From Enterococcus raffinosus (GTDB lineage: Bacteria; Bacillota; Bacilli; Lactobacillales; Enterococcaceae): 64,000 nt of DNA. The notes beneath the pieces were generated by a model, which made no database searches, had not been told where the DNA came from, and saw only the letters and a program-made list of their open reading frames with translations. Both the position numbers and the translations under genes were made by a program. The stretch lies in contig NZ_JAHLOS010000007.1 in NCBI RefSeq assembly GCF_018917525.1, forward strand, positions 78,095 through 142,094. The letters are read 5' to 3'. Shown here one piece after another: positions 45,814 through 54,848 of this stretch; within the stretch, counting starts at the first letter, position 1, and the number at the start of each line of letters is the position of its first letter.

Positions 45814-45867
45814 ACTTGTTTGACAAGTAAGTTACAATAGAAGCGATCCTATTTGGTTTGGTCGCTT
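45814..45867 (+). promoter_or_regulatory. operator, -10 and leader hairpin of the ABC exporter
   Basis: ACTTGT-TTG-ACAAGT (45814-45828) is a perfect 6-3-6 inverted repeat lying just before a TACAAT -10 (45833-45838), a position where a MarR- or TetR-type repressor would block polymerase. A leader stem pairs AAGCGA (45841-45846) with TCGCTT (45862-45867), before the ribosome site GGAGG. Confidence 0.55.
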
Positions 45868-45894
45868 ATCTACTTATACATTGGAGGAACTTAC

Positions 45895-47619
45895 ATGTTT
45901 CAGCTTTTACGTTACGCCAAAGATTATCGCAAACAGATCATCCTTGGTCCTTTTTTCAAATTTTTGGAGGCCGTCTTCGAACTGGTTCTGCCATTGTTCA
46001 TGGCGCGCTTGGTCGATGAAGGGATCGCCCGCCATGATCAAAGCAGGGTGATCGAGATGACAGTCGCCATGCTGGGTCTATCGATCGTTGGACTGCTCTG
46101 CGCTTTAGTCTGTCAATATTATGCTTCGATCGCCTCACAGGGTTTTGGCACGGTTTTACGGAATCGCCTGATGGAAAAAATCAACAGCTTTTCCCATAAT
46201 GAGTTGAATCGCTTCGGCACGGATACCTTGATCACCCGCATGACCAATGACATCAATCAAATGCAGGGAGCTCTAGCGATGCTGGTTCGTCTGGTCGTTC
46301 GTGCGCCTTTTCTAAGTATCGGTTCAGTCATCATGGCCTTTTATATTGATTGGCAAATGGGAATTATTTTCTTGATCCTGCTGCCGCTATTTTGTTTAAT
46401 CCTCTTTTTGATTATTCATTATTCGGTGCCCTTGTACAAAAAGATTCAGCAAAAGCTCGATCAGTTGAATCAATTGGTTACTCAAAATCTGAGCGGTGTC
46501 CGCGTGATTCGCGCCTTTGCTCGGACAAAGACAGAAACCAAACATTTCAATGAAGAAACCGAAGTCATTTCTCGCTTAAATCAGCGAGTAGCGAACATTT
46601 CTGCGCTGCTCTCTCCTAGCACGACCTTAATTATGAATGCCGGCGTTGTTGGCCTGCTCTATTTCGGCGGCTTCAAAGTTAATATTGGTCATTTAGAGCA
46701 GGGACAAGTCTTGGCCTTGATCAACTATATGAACCAAATGCTCCTAGCCTTGATCGTCGTTTCCAACCTAGTCGTGCTCTTCACTCGCGCAGCAGCTTCT
46801 GCCAATCGGATCAATGAAGTCTTTGCTACCGACACGACTTTAGCTGATGATGGCAAGATTAAAGAAGCTGACGAACAAGCGCCTTTGATTGATTTTAATC
46901 ATGTCGATTTTCGCTATACAGAAAAATCAGGACTTGCTTTACAGGATGTTTCCTTCACCTTACAGGAAAACAAAATCCTCGGTATTACCGGGGCAACAGG
47001 TAGTGGAAAATCTACCTTAATCAGTTTGATTCCACGTTTCTATGATGCTTCCAAGGGAACGGTGAGCTTCGCTGGAGGTAATGTTAAAGATTGGACACTG
47101 GACAGCTTGCGTTCAGAAATAGCAATCGTCCCCCAAACAGCAGTCTTATTCAGCGGAACCATCCGGGAAAATCTGCAATGGGGTAAATCCGACGCAACAG
47201 ATGAAGAATGTTGGCAAGCATTAGCCACTGCTCAAGCCAGTGAATTCGTCGAAACCTTGCCAAAAGGATTAGATACAATGATCTTGGAAAATGGGAAGAA
47301 CTTCTCTGGCGGACAGCGCCAGCGTTTGACGATCGCCCGCGCATTAATCCGCAAACCAAAATTGCTGATCTTGGATGATTCCTTATCCGCCTTGGATTAT
47401 CAAACAGACTTAGATTTACGCCAAGCATTAAAACGTGATCTAGATTGCGGCGTGATCATTATTTCCCAACGCCTACGTTCAATCCAAGACGCTGAAACGA
47501 TTCTGCTGATGGATAATGGAAAAATCGCAGCACAAGGAAAACATGAAGTCTTGCTGCAGGAATCCACACTCTATCAAGAGCTGGTCAAATCTCAAGCGGA
47601 AGGTGGTATTGTTCAATGA
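45895..47619 (+). CDS. heterodimeric ABC exporter, subunit 1 (degenerate site)
   Basis: 574 aa from the ATG at 45895 with TTGGAGG upstream; the frame is open from 45853 without a ribosome site. Six TM segments (type IV exporter fold), then the ATPase domain: Walker A GATGSGKST, signature FSGGQRQR, Walker B LLILDDSLSALD. Asp replaces the catalytic Glu after Walker B, as in BmrC/LmrC-type subunits with one non-hydrolysing site. It pairs with the next gene (four-base overlap). Multidrug or lipid export is likely. Confidence 0.92.
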   Translation: MFQLLRYAKDYRKQIILGPFFKFLEAVFELVLPLFMARLVDEGIARHDQSRVIEMTVAMLGLSIVGLLCALVCQYYASIASQGFGTVLRNRLMEKINSFSHNELNRFGTDTLITRMTNDINQMQGALAMLVRLVVRAPFLSIGSVIMAFYIDWQMGIIFLILLPLFCLILFLIIHYSVPLYKKIQQKLDQLNQLVTQNLSGVRVIRAFARTKTETKHFNEETEVISRLNQRVANISALLSPSTTLIMNAGVVGLLYFGGFKVNIGHLEQGQVLALINYMNQMLLALIVVSNLVVLFTRAAASANRINEVFATDTTLADDGKIKEADEQAPLIDFNHVDFRYTEKSGLALQDVSFTLQENKILGITGATGSGKSTLISLIPRFYDASKGTVSFAGGNVKDWTLDSLRSEIAIVPQTAVLFSGTIRENLQWGKSDATDEECWQALATAQASEFVETLPKGLDTMILENGKNFSGGQRQRLTIARALIRKPKLLILDDSLSALDYQTDLDLRQALKRDLDCGVIIISQRLRSIQDAETILLMDNGKIAAQGKHEVLLQESTLYQELVKSQAEGGIVQ

Positions 47620-49373
47620 TTAAGAAGAAAAACTTTTTTCTTTCGTTAAAATTGTTCATGCCTTACTTGTCTGCTTATCCGAAGGAATTGATCACGGCAA
47701 TTATTCTAGGAATCGCCAGCGGGATAACTTCCGTATTAATGACCTATTACATTGGTGTCGCTGTCGATCAAATGGTCAATCAAGGAGCCGTTGATTTTCC
47801 TCGGCTCTTCCAAATTCTTCAATTGTTTATCGGCATCTTTTTAGTAACGGTGGTCAGTCAATACTTCATTCAACGTTTGGGAAACACCGTAGCGTTTGAC
47901 TCAGTCGCTAAGTTACGGGAAGAAACCTTCACTCATTTGAATAAGCTGCCATTGAGCTATTACGACCAAAGCTCAAAAGGCGATATCGTCAGCCGCTTTA
48001 CGAATGATATGGATAATATCTCTACTGCGATCTCTGCGGTCTTCAATCAGGTATTCTCCGGGATGACTGTCGTTTTGGTGGCTTTGGTCTTTATGCTGTA
48101 TCTAAGTCCAATGTTGACACTAGTTGTATTGGTAGCAACGCCGATCATCTTTTTGATCACCTATATCGTGGCTCGTACTTCGCAGCAGTACTTTACCAGC
48201 CAGCAGCAATTAGTCGGTTCGATCTCTGGTTTTATTACAGAAATGGTGGGCAATCAAAAAATCGTCAAAGCCTTCCAACGCGAAAATCAAAATCAAACGA
48301 ACTTTGAAGCCTTGAATCAAGAGCTTTATGTACGAGGACAAAAGGCACAATTCGCGTCATCATTGACTAATCCCTCTTCACGTTTTGTTGACCATCTAGC
48401 GTATCTGATGGTTGGGCTCGTGGGTGGATTGTTAGCATTAAAAACTGACAGCGGAGTAACGATTGGGATCATTTCCAGCTTTACGATCTATTCCAGTCAA
48501 TTTACGAAGCCATTTATTGAACTGTCTGGTATCACGATCCAGATTCAAACAGCCATCGCTGGACTCGACCGTTCCTTTGAATTATTGAAGGAACCCATTG
48601 AACAAGCCGATGATTCGGATGCGATTACGTTATCAGAGACGAAAGGAAAAGTTGTTTTCGATCACGTGGACTTTGCTTATCAAAAAGATCAACCCTTGAT
48701 CGAAAACTTTAATCTGACGGTTGAACCAGGCGAAACCATCGCCATTGTCGGCAAGACCGGTGCCGGAAAATCGACACTAGTCAATCTCTTGATGCGCTTC
48801 TATGAAGTCGATCAAGGCAAGATCACGATTGATGGCACAGATATTCGCCATTTGACTCGCGATAGTCTCCGTCAACAATTCGGCATGGTACTGCAAGAAA
48901 CCTGGTTGATGGACAGCAGCTTGCGTGCCAATCTGCGTTACGGCCGCAAATCAGCAACAGATGAAGAAATCTATGCTGCCTTAAAAGATGCCTATATGTA
49001 TGATTTCGTGATGCGTTTGCCGGACAAACTAGATACGATCGCCGGCGAAGCAGGCATCAAGCTTTCAGACGGGCAGCGGCAATTGTTGACGATCGCCCGT
49101 ACCATGATCAGTCAGCCATCGATGTTGATCCTTGATGAAGCCACCAGCTCCGTCGATACTTTGACTGAACAAAAAATCCAAAGTGCCTTTCTTACGATGA
49201 TGAAAAATCATACCAGTTTTGTGATCGCTCATCGTCTGTCAACGATCCAAAATGCTGATCAGATCCTCGTACTGGATCATGGACAGATTGTTGAGATTGG
49301 TAGTCATCAAGAGTTATTGGAAAAAGATGGTTTTTATAAGAAGTTATATGAAGCGCAGTTTTCGCGAAGTTAA
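47616..49373 (+). CDS. heterodimeric ABC exporter, subunit 2 (canonical site)
   Basis: 585 aa. Six TM segments and an ATPase domain with Walker A GKTGAGKST, signature LSDGQRQLL (Asp for the second Gly) and Walker B MLILDEATSSVD with the catalytic Glu. The consensus Walker B here and degenerate one in subunit 1, plus the altered signature, fit an LmrCD/BmrCD heterodimer. It is translated in step with subunit 1 (ATGA overlap). Confidence 0.93.
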   Translation: MIKKKNFFLSLKLFMPYLSAYPKELITAIILGIASGITSVLMTYYIGVAVDQMVNQGAVDFPRLFQILQLFIGIFLVTVVSQYFIQRLGNTVAFDSVAKLREETFTHLNKLPLSYYDQSSKGDIVSRFTNDMDNISTAISAVFNQVFSGMTVVLVALVFMLYLSPMLTLVVLVATPIIFLITYIVARTSQQYFTSQQQLVGSISGFITEMVGNQKIVKAFQRENQNQTNFEALNQELYVRGQKAQFASSLTNPSSRFVDHLAYLMVGLVGGLLALKTDSGVTIGIISSFTIYSSQFTKPFIELSGITIQIQTAIAGLDRSFELLKEPIEQADDSDAITLSETKGKVVFDHVDFAYQKDQPLIENFNLTVEPGETIAIVGKTGAGKSTLVNLLMRFYEVDQGKITIDGTDIRHLTRDSLRQQFGMVLQETWLMDSSLRANLRYGRKSATDEEIYAALKDAYMYDFVMRLPDKLDTIAGEAGIKLSDGQRQLLTIARTMISQPSMLILDEATSSVDTLTEQKIQSAFLTMMKNHTSFVIAHRLSTIQNADQILVLDHGQIVEIGSHQELLEKDGFYKKLYEAQFSRS

Positions 49374-49526
49374 CTTTTTTCAACTTTTAAAAAAGAGTTG
49401 TATAGTCCTTTAAATTCGGTAAATAATCCTTGGTATAGCTAGAAAAAAACAACACCATATGAGACAACCACAGATTTTTTACCATAATTCCGATAACAGG
49501 AAAAGCAATATCTTACAATTAGGTTT

Positions 49527-49590
49527 CATAATAAAAGTAACGACCATACTCTATTATTGCTGATAGAATATGGTCGTTACTTTTATTATG
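49527..49590. terminator. long hairpin between convergent operons
   Basis: Perfect 22-bp arms at 49527-49548 and 49569-49590, plus inner pairing. It lies midway between the end of the ABC genes and the end of the DivIVA-like genes and would serve both strands. It is also the size of a small foldback element. Confidence 0.7.
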
Positions 49591-49602
49591 ATCACTTATT
49601 TT

Positions 49603-50322
49603 CTATCCAATCCGCTTAGAAGTGAGCTTCAACACTTTTTCATATTCATCAGCTAGTGGCTGATTTATTAATTGATTTTCTTCAATAAAATCATCCAGTC
49701 CTTCAGAATATTTTTGAATTAACTTACTTCTAAGTGATAAAAACTCCTGCTTCAAGACTTGGGCCTCCTTTGAAACACGTTCTTTTGTGGCAATCATGTC
49801 TTCGTATTGGAGTTCTAGTTCGAAAAATTCCCTTTTTTTACTGGCAATTTGATTATTGAGCTGGTCCTTCTCATTCACTAACTCACCTAATTCGATTTGG
49901 AAATTTAATAAATGATTCATCTTAGCTGACTCTGCTTCTTGAATCAGCTTGTCTTTTTGTTGCCTAGCTTCTTCTAATAAAAGCTCCGCCTCCAGTTGGA
50001 CAGTATCTGCGGTTTTTTGTGCTAATTCCTTCATTCTCTCCAGATCTTTAACCTCTTCTTCAAATACTTGAAGACGCTCATTGTCCATTTGAAGTTGCTG
50101 GATATCATCATTGAGCTTTTTGCTGGTCTCCTCGTGTGTTCGGTTGATTTCCTTCAATTGCCTGATTTCATCCTGATAAACTTCGATCTCACTATTTTTG
50201 ACCTGATAGGATTCATAATCTTCCAGCACATGCCGCATAAAGTCCTCCACATCACCAGCACGGTAACCAAATAGTCGCCGGCGAAACGTCAATTCTCGGA
50301 TATCCTTTGGTTTAAAATTCAC
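49603..50322 (-). CDS. DivIVA-domain coiled-coil protein, second copy
   Basis: 239 aa. The N-terminal 35 residues (FKPKDIRELTF, then LFGYRAGDVEDFMRHVLEDY) fit the DivIVA/GpsB membrane-curvature domain GYxxxxVDxFL, though the residues normally in the exposed tip loop differ. Coiled coil runs from about 40 to 220. It lies six bases after its paralogue. DivIVA proteins mark poles and septa and recruit wall enzymes. Pairing with a secreted hydrolase suggests a local wall-cutting role. Confidence 0.85.
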   Translation of the reverse strand: MNFKPKDIRELTFRRRLFGYRAGDVEDFMRHVLEDYESYQVKNSEIEVYQDEIRQLKEINRTHEETSKKLNDDIQQLQMDNERLQVFEEEVKDLERMKELAQKTADTVQLEAELLLEEARQQKDKLIQEAESAKMNHLLNFQIELGELVNEKDQLNNQIASKKREFFELELQYEDMIATKERVSKEAQVLKQEFLSLRSKLIQKYSEGLDDFIEENQLINQPLADEYEKVLKLTSKRIG

Positions 50323-50328
50323 CCTTTT

Positions 50329-50931
50329 TCACTCCTTCATTGGCTCTTCTGTCAGCTCTTCGTACTTTTCACGAATATCATTCATTAATCGGACATATTC
50401 CTGTTTAACAGTATCAATCGATGCCACAATCATCCGTTCACTGCCGATCAAGTCCGAAAAACTGTTCACTACTTCTGAACCAATCTCCTTACGCTTCATT
50501 TCCAGCTTTTTCAACTGTTCTTCGTAATACTGGTCCGCATTGGTAAGAATGAGTTGAGCCTCTTCCTTCGCCTGCTTTTCGATCCGCAAGGCGACTTTTT
50601 GAGCTAACGATAACACGGTGTCTTCATTTAGATTGTTCGACACGCTTTCTGTTTGAAGGTCAGTAAGCTGTTGCTTCAGTACCTGTTTTTCCTGCTTGGT
50701 TTTTTCCAAAGCTTGCGAACCTTCTGCCTTTTGTTTCTCTAGCTGACTGAGCAGTTCCTGCTTTTCCCTCTCGGCGGCTTCAGCTTCCTGTTTACTTCTG
50801 TCTAACTGTCGCTGGTAAGAACCGTAGTCCTTAGCAACATTGATCAAAAAGTCGTCGACGTCTCTTTTCTTGTATCCCATTGCACCACTTGGGAAGGTCG
50901 TATTCTTAATATCTTCTTCGTTAAATTTCAT
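50329..50931 (-). CDS. DivIVA-domain coiled-coil protein, first copy
   Basis: 200 aa from the ATG at 50931, behind AGAGGT; an in-frame TTG two codons earlier is less likely. [35 protein letters not shown] is split here as [12 protein letters not shown] and GYKKRDVDDFL, the DivIVA signature. Heptads run to about 110, then a second helical region (about 115-195). It overlaps the hydrolase gene by 11 bases. Probably oligomeric and membrane-associated on the inner face. Confidence 0.87.
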   Translation of the reverse strand: MKFNEEDIKNTTFPSGAMGYKKRDVDDFLINVAKDYGSYQRQLDRSKQEAEAAEREKQELLSQLEKQKAEGSQALEKTKQEKQVLKQQLTDLQTESVSNNLNEDTVLSLAQKVALRIEKQAKEEAQLILTNADQYYEEQLKKLEMKRKEIGSEVVNSFSDLIGSERMIVASIDTVKQEYVRLMNDIREKYEELTEEPMKE

Positions 50932-52402
50932 GGTCAACCTCTAAAAATAGAACCGATGCGGGATCAATCAACTGGTCTTGGCCTAATGACGCATCACGGC
51001 AAAGCTCAAAGTGCAAGTGACTTCCGGTGCTGTTGCCAGTACTTCCTACGTAACCGATAATTTGACCTTGCTCAACTTGATCGCCAGGTTTCACAACATA
51101 TTGGGATTGATGAGCGTAGAGAGTTGTCATACCATCCTCATGCTCGATCACCACATAATTTCCCCAAGAATAATGGAACTCTGCAACATTGACGGTTCCT
51201 GATTTACTAGCGTATATTGATTCGCCCTGCGCTGCAGCCATATCAAGTCCTCGGTGGAACTCACTGCCTCGTGTGCCATACGGACTAGAGATTGTGTAGT
51301 TTTCCACTGGAATCGCATAGCCTTGCGCACTAACTGCAGCTTCCGCTTTTTCTTTGTCATACTCTGTTAAGTTGTAAGTCTCGATCAACCCATTCAGCTT
51401 TTGGTTGTAGGAAGTATCTGTCGCATAGCGTCCTGTTAAGAATTTCGTCGCATCTTCATAGGTCGTGGTGTTGGACTTCCATGTACCACTGTAGTAATCA
51501 CTCCCGCCTGATAATCCTTCTTTCATCAGCTTAGCGTAGTCCTCAAAGCTTTCTTCATAGTTCTCATAAGCTCTGAATGCAGCTTGAATCGTGATCATAC
51601 TGCCATTTCCAGTATCTTCTTGTGTACTGAAGGTGGCGCTCTTGCCGTTATGACTCCCCTTAATGCCAAACAAATTGTAGTTTGGTGCTTGAGCGAGCTG
51701 ACTAGTACCAGATGCTGATTCCAAAATCGCTTGAGCAATCATAACTGAGGCATATAAGTCTTTCTCCTGTCCAATCTTGCGAGCAGGTTCACCTATCTTT
51801 TTAATGAAGCTTTCCACCGATTCATCCTTTTCAAAATGAAGAGCGCCGTCGCTTGCCTCACTAGCTGAAGGAACCAGTTCTGTGATCGTTGGTGTTTCGA
51901 CCTGACTCACGATTGGTTGTTCAACACGTGCAGGCTCTGTTGGTTGATTTGTTGGATTATCAATATTTGAGTCTGTTGGTATTTTTGGTTCGGTTGGATT
52001 CGTTGGTTCTACCGGCTTCACTGGATCAATCGGTTCCACTGGTTTGACTGGTTCTTCTGGTTCCACAGGATCACTTGGTTCGGTTGGTTCAGTAGGCTCT
52101 GTCGGAGTTACTGGATCAGTCGGTTCGGTTGGTTCTATTGAATCGGTGGTGTTTTCGATTTGAGTGCTATCTGCCGTTTCGTTTACTTGATTTGTTGCTT
52201 GCGTCTGTTGAATAACTGTCCCTGTACCCTCGTTTACACTAGCCTCTTCTGCACAAAGTGCTACTGGTGCGCTATTTAATAGGATAGAAACGGATCCAAT
52301 CAACGTAGTCGTGCCTCTCACTCCTGCCTTCACAAACCGTGGCTGTTTTCTCTTCGAACGATAGATTGTTTTTATCTGTTTTTGATAGTACTTCTTCTTC
52401 AT
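50921..52402 (-). CDS. secreted peptidoglycan hydrolase, glucosaminidase plus M23 peptidase
   Basis: 493 aa. A long basic signal peptide is cut near ALCAEEAS. A Pro/Thr/Glu repeat region ([15 protein letters not shown] type) follows at about 88-160, a GH73-like glucosaminidase at about 200-355 ([12 protein letters not shown] holds the likely catalytic Glu), and an M23 lysostaphin-type domain at about 375-475 with HRGLD and HLHFE zinc ligands. The glucosaminidase domain is very like that in the pilus-operon hydrolase (3972-6137). It is the first gene of a three-gene unit with two DivIVA-like proteins. Confidence 0.9.
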   Translation of the reverse strand: MKKKYYQKQIKTIYRSKRKQPRFVKAGVRGTTTLIGSVSILLNSAPVALCAEEASVNEGTGTVIQQTQATNQVNETADSTQIENTTDSIEPTEPTDPVTPTEPTEPTEPSDPVEPEEPVKPVEPIDPVKPVEPTNPTEPKIPTDSNIDNPTNQPTEPARVEQPIVSQVETPTITELVPSASEASDGALHFEKDESVESFIKKIGEPARKIGQEKDLYASVMIAQAILESASGTSQLAQAPNYNLFGIKGSHNGKSATFSTQEDTGNGSMITIQAAFRAYENYEESFEDYAKLMKEGLSGGSDYYSGTWKSNTTTYEDATKFLTGRYATDTSYNQKLNGLIETYNLTEYDKEKAEAAVSAQGYAIPVENYTISSPYGTRGSEFHRGLDMAAAQGESIYASKSGTVNVAEFHYSWGNYVVIEHEDGMTTLYAHQSQYVVKPGDQVEQGQIIGYVGSTGNSTGSHLHFELCRDASLGQDQLIDPASVLFLEVDHEI

Positions 52403-53949
52403 AAAAATCTATTCACCCTTCTTTTCTCTATTAGCAATTTATTTCCTCTTGTTGATTCGCCTGATAGAAGTGAATCGGGACACATGGTTCATCAAGTACG
52501 ATCTCATTCATTTAGTAAGGGAATCACTTCATTAGGTAATAGGGAAAATAATTCCCTACCACCGCACCATCTGCAAGTGACTCATATCCGGCACTACTTT
52601 GTATTAAATTCACAATCATCTTAGCTAGTAGGATAAAAGTTTGCTCAAACCTTTCCGGTCCTTTAGGTCTCTGCCTAATATGTTCAGAAAGAGTGGCTCC
52701 TTTCATTCATCCAAGTCTTTCCACAAATAGATCCTATTGTGCTTCGATTCTTCAGCCTTTGAAAAGATTCAATTGTCCTAACCTGTCCAATTCAAGCACA
52801 TCGAAACTTGTAGTAAAACCCAATCGCGTCTCTTAGATAGAATTTATAATCAAATATTCACATCAATCTAAACGGAGTGTTATTTATAGTAATCAAACAA
52901 ATCATTATTAATCCTAAAAAATAAGAACAAAAATAATCCACATATCATCATCTCATTGCTAATTACTCCCGAATTATATTATAGTATATTGTTTACCGGC
53001 GATCAATATTGAATAATAATATTATTTTATTAAAAACAGAAAATAAAATCGAGTAAACATAATTTAATTTCGCATTTTCGATAGTGGTGTATAAGGAAAA
53101 ATCTCCTACACAGTCAAATAAGGATAATTATTCATGCGGGCCAAGGATATCAATATATAGATCATCTGATTCAAGAGGAGAATTTACTATATAGTCATTC
53201 TGAATGCCTTATGATACATCATTAGTTGGCAAAATAACCAAAGAATCATAAGACATCTACTGCGTAACATTACAAGTTGTAAAAGAGCAAGTAAGGAATA
53301 AAGCTTGATAATTCTACTTTATTCCTGTTTCTTGACAGACAATCCGTAAGAGTATTCCTTTATGCTTTCATGTTCATTAGCAATACAATATGTTCACATT
53401 AAAATTATTATCAATGGTTCTTTCTATAACTTCCTTTACCTTTTAGCATTATTCTTATTTATTTTCTATTTATATCATATAAAACTTAAACGATACATAA
53501 ATAGAGATAACAAGATTCATATCGAATCTGCAAAAACTTGAAGATGCCTCCCGCATAAACAAACACTAAAACAACTTTGCCAATTTATCTTATCGTGTAA
53601 CGACAAGCTGGAAGTGTTCGTTTTTTTGAAGAAGCACTCTTTAATTGGTATTCTTTCTAACCTGAACATAAAAAATCAAGGTAAAATTGAGTTTGAAATG
53701 ATGGATCAAGTTCGTTAAAATTGGAAAAAGAAATGTATGAAAAAAATCTAGATGTAAAAAAACATAATATTTAAGTGATAGCAAACGATATCAGGAAAAA
53801 TAGGTTGGATAGGGCATTGTACTCTGTTGCAACGGTCCGACTTAACTTTCCATTTTCTTCTACAAAGAAAAGTAGTGACTATCAAATATTTGTAATACCT
53901 GTACTAATAAATTTGTAGTCAGGCATATTCCAACGGAAGAAGGTCCAAG
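52403..53949. other. gene-poor AT-rich region
   Basis: About 1.5 kb without a gene I can support. It contains TAGGGAA-AATAA-TTCCCTA (a 7-bp stem at about 52540-52558) and a few short frames. Together with the next kilobase it separates the hydrolase operon from the Wadjet operon and looks like decayed or island-junction DNA. Confidence 0.55.
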
Positions 53950-54234
53950 ATGAAGGCTGGTGAATTATTAAAACAATTAACTGCGAATCCTTTTCATGAG
54001 GACTACAAGGGTATTTATACCCGTTTAAGCGGTAATCTGATTCAATTTACTACTGCAAAACCCGATGATGAAGGAAACCTTGTGTTTTTTCGTCAGAATA
54101 GAAAAGCTCCAATGACAATAAAGACATTATTTGCGATTTTACTTCTTCACAAAAATAAGCGGCTATTTTTTTGGAATAACAGAAAAATTGCTATATACAG
54201 GTACAGTGTAAATTGTGGGAAAATTATCGTATAA
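53950..54234 (+). CDS. small hypothetical protein
   Basis: 94 aa, MKAGELLKQLTANPFHEDYK at the start, with GAAGAAGG before the ATG. The sequence is mixed and looks coding in its first 60 residues (GNLIQFTTAKPDDEGNLVFF), then becomes basic and hydrophobic. It is the only credible frame in the gene-poor stretch next to the Wadjet operon. The end may be frameshifted relative to an ancestral longer gene. No family recognised. Confidence 0.45.
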   Translation: MKAGELLKQLTANPFHEDYKGIYTRLSGNLIQFTTAKPDDEGNLVFFRQNRKAPMTIKTLFAILLLHKNKRLFFWNNRKIAIYRYSVNCGKIIV

Positions 54235-54431
54235 ATACTTGATTTCTAAGATTCCTTTTCTAAAGCTATTAACTGAGTCAATTTTATAATTTATCAAACA
54301 TCATCATACACATAATCAATTCTATTTTATAACGGATACGCCAGTAACTCACTTAAGTTGCAAAAAATTACGTTGCCAATTGACTAAATCCCTTTATAAT
54401 TAGTTTCCAATAGCCTTTCATTAATTAAATG

Positions 54432-54504
54432 TCACCTGTAGGAATCGAATCTACGACTAGACAGTTGTGAACCATCTGCACCACCCAATTGAGCGAAGGA
54501 TGCG
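54432..54504 (-). pseudogene. tRNA relic
   Basis: On the minus strand a T-arm (GTAGATTCGATTCCTAC), an anticodon arm with the seven-base loop TTCACAA, a D-loop with AATTGG and a 3' end AGGTGAC are in the right order and spacing. The acceptor stem pairs at only about four of seven positions, the D-stem has a mismatch (GCTC/GTGC) and two anticodon-stem pairs are G-T, so it is unlikely to be functional. It may be a fragment left by integration or decay. Confidence 0.5.
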
Positions 54505-54510
54505 CAAAAA

Positions 54511-54545
54511 GACTAGTAGAGAGTTTGATGACCCTCACTAGTCTC
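54511..54545 (-). terminator. hairpin beside the tRNA relic
   Basis: Arms AGACTAGT (54511-54518) and ACTAGTCT (54538-54545) with partial inner pairing, followed on the minus strand by TTTTTGCG. A backup terminator for the Wadjet operon, or the former terminator of the tRNA region on the other strand. Confidence 0.5.
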
Positions 54546-54812
54546 AAAAAAAATACTTCTGTTGGCGTTACACTAAGACATCTTGTTGTATCCAACTATT
54601 TTATATGTCAGTATAACAAAAAACGATTACATGCGTAGGGGACAATCTTTTTTTGATGTTACTAGAGATTACTCGTTATACCCATTTATTTGAGAATAGT
54701 TTTATTTTTTCCCTAGAATTAGATTGATTCCCAGTCATGAATAGCGCAAGTTCTCCCCCGGGGTTTCCTTAATCCAAAAGTAGTTTTGGTCCATTGGAAA
54801 CTCTTCGAAAAA

Positions 54813-54843
54813 CTCGATATTAGACAAAAAGACTAATATCGAG
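54813..54843 (-). terminator. terminator of the Wadjet operon
   Basis: Perfect 11-bp arms CTCGATATTAG (54813-54823) and CTAATATCGAG (54833-54843), followed on the minus strand by TTTTTCG. It starts six bases past the jetD stop codon. Confidence 0.85.
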
Positions 54844-54848
54844 ACTTT

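Noticed and set aside
52524..52706. 60-codon minus-strand frame upstream of the glucosaminidase-M23 gene
   Set aside because: No convincing ribosome site, no recognisable domain, and it sits in degenerate DNA; a real small protein cannot be excluded but is not supported.
54432..54504. Functional tRNA gene
   Set aside because: The acceptor stem pairs at only about half its positions and the D-stem is broken, although T-arm and anticodon loop are recognisable.
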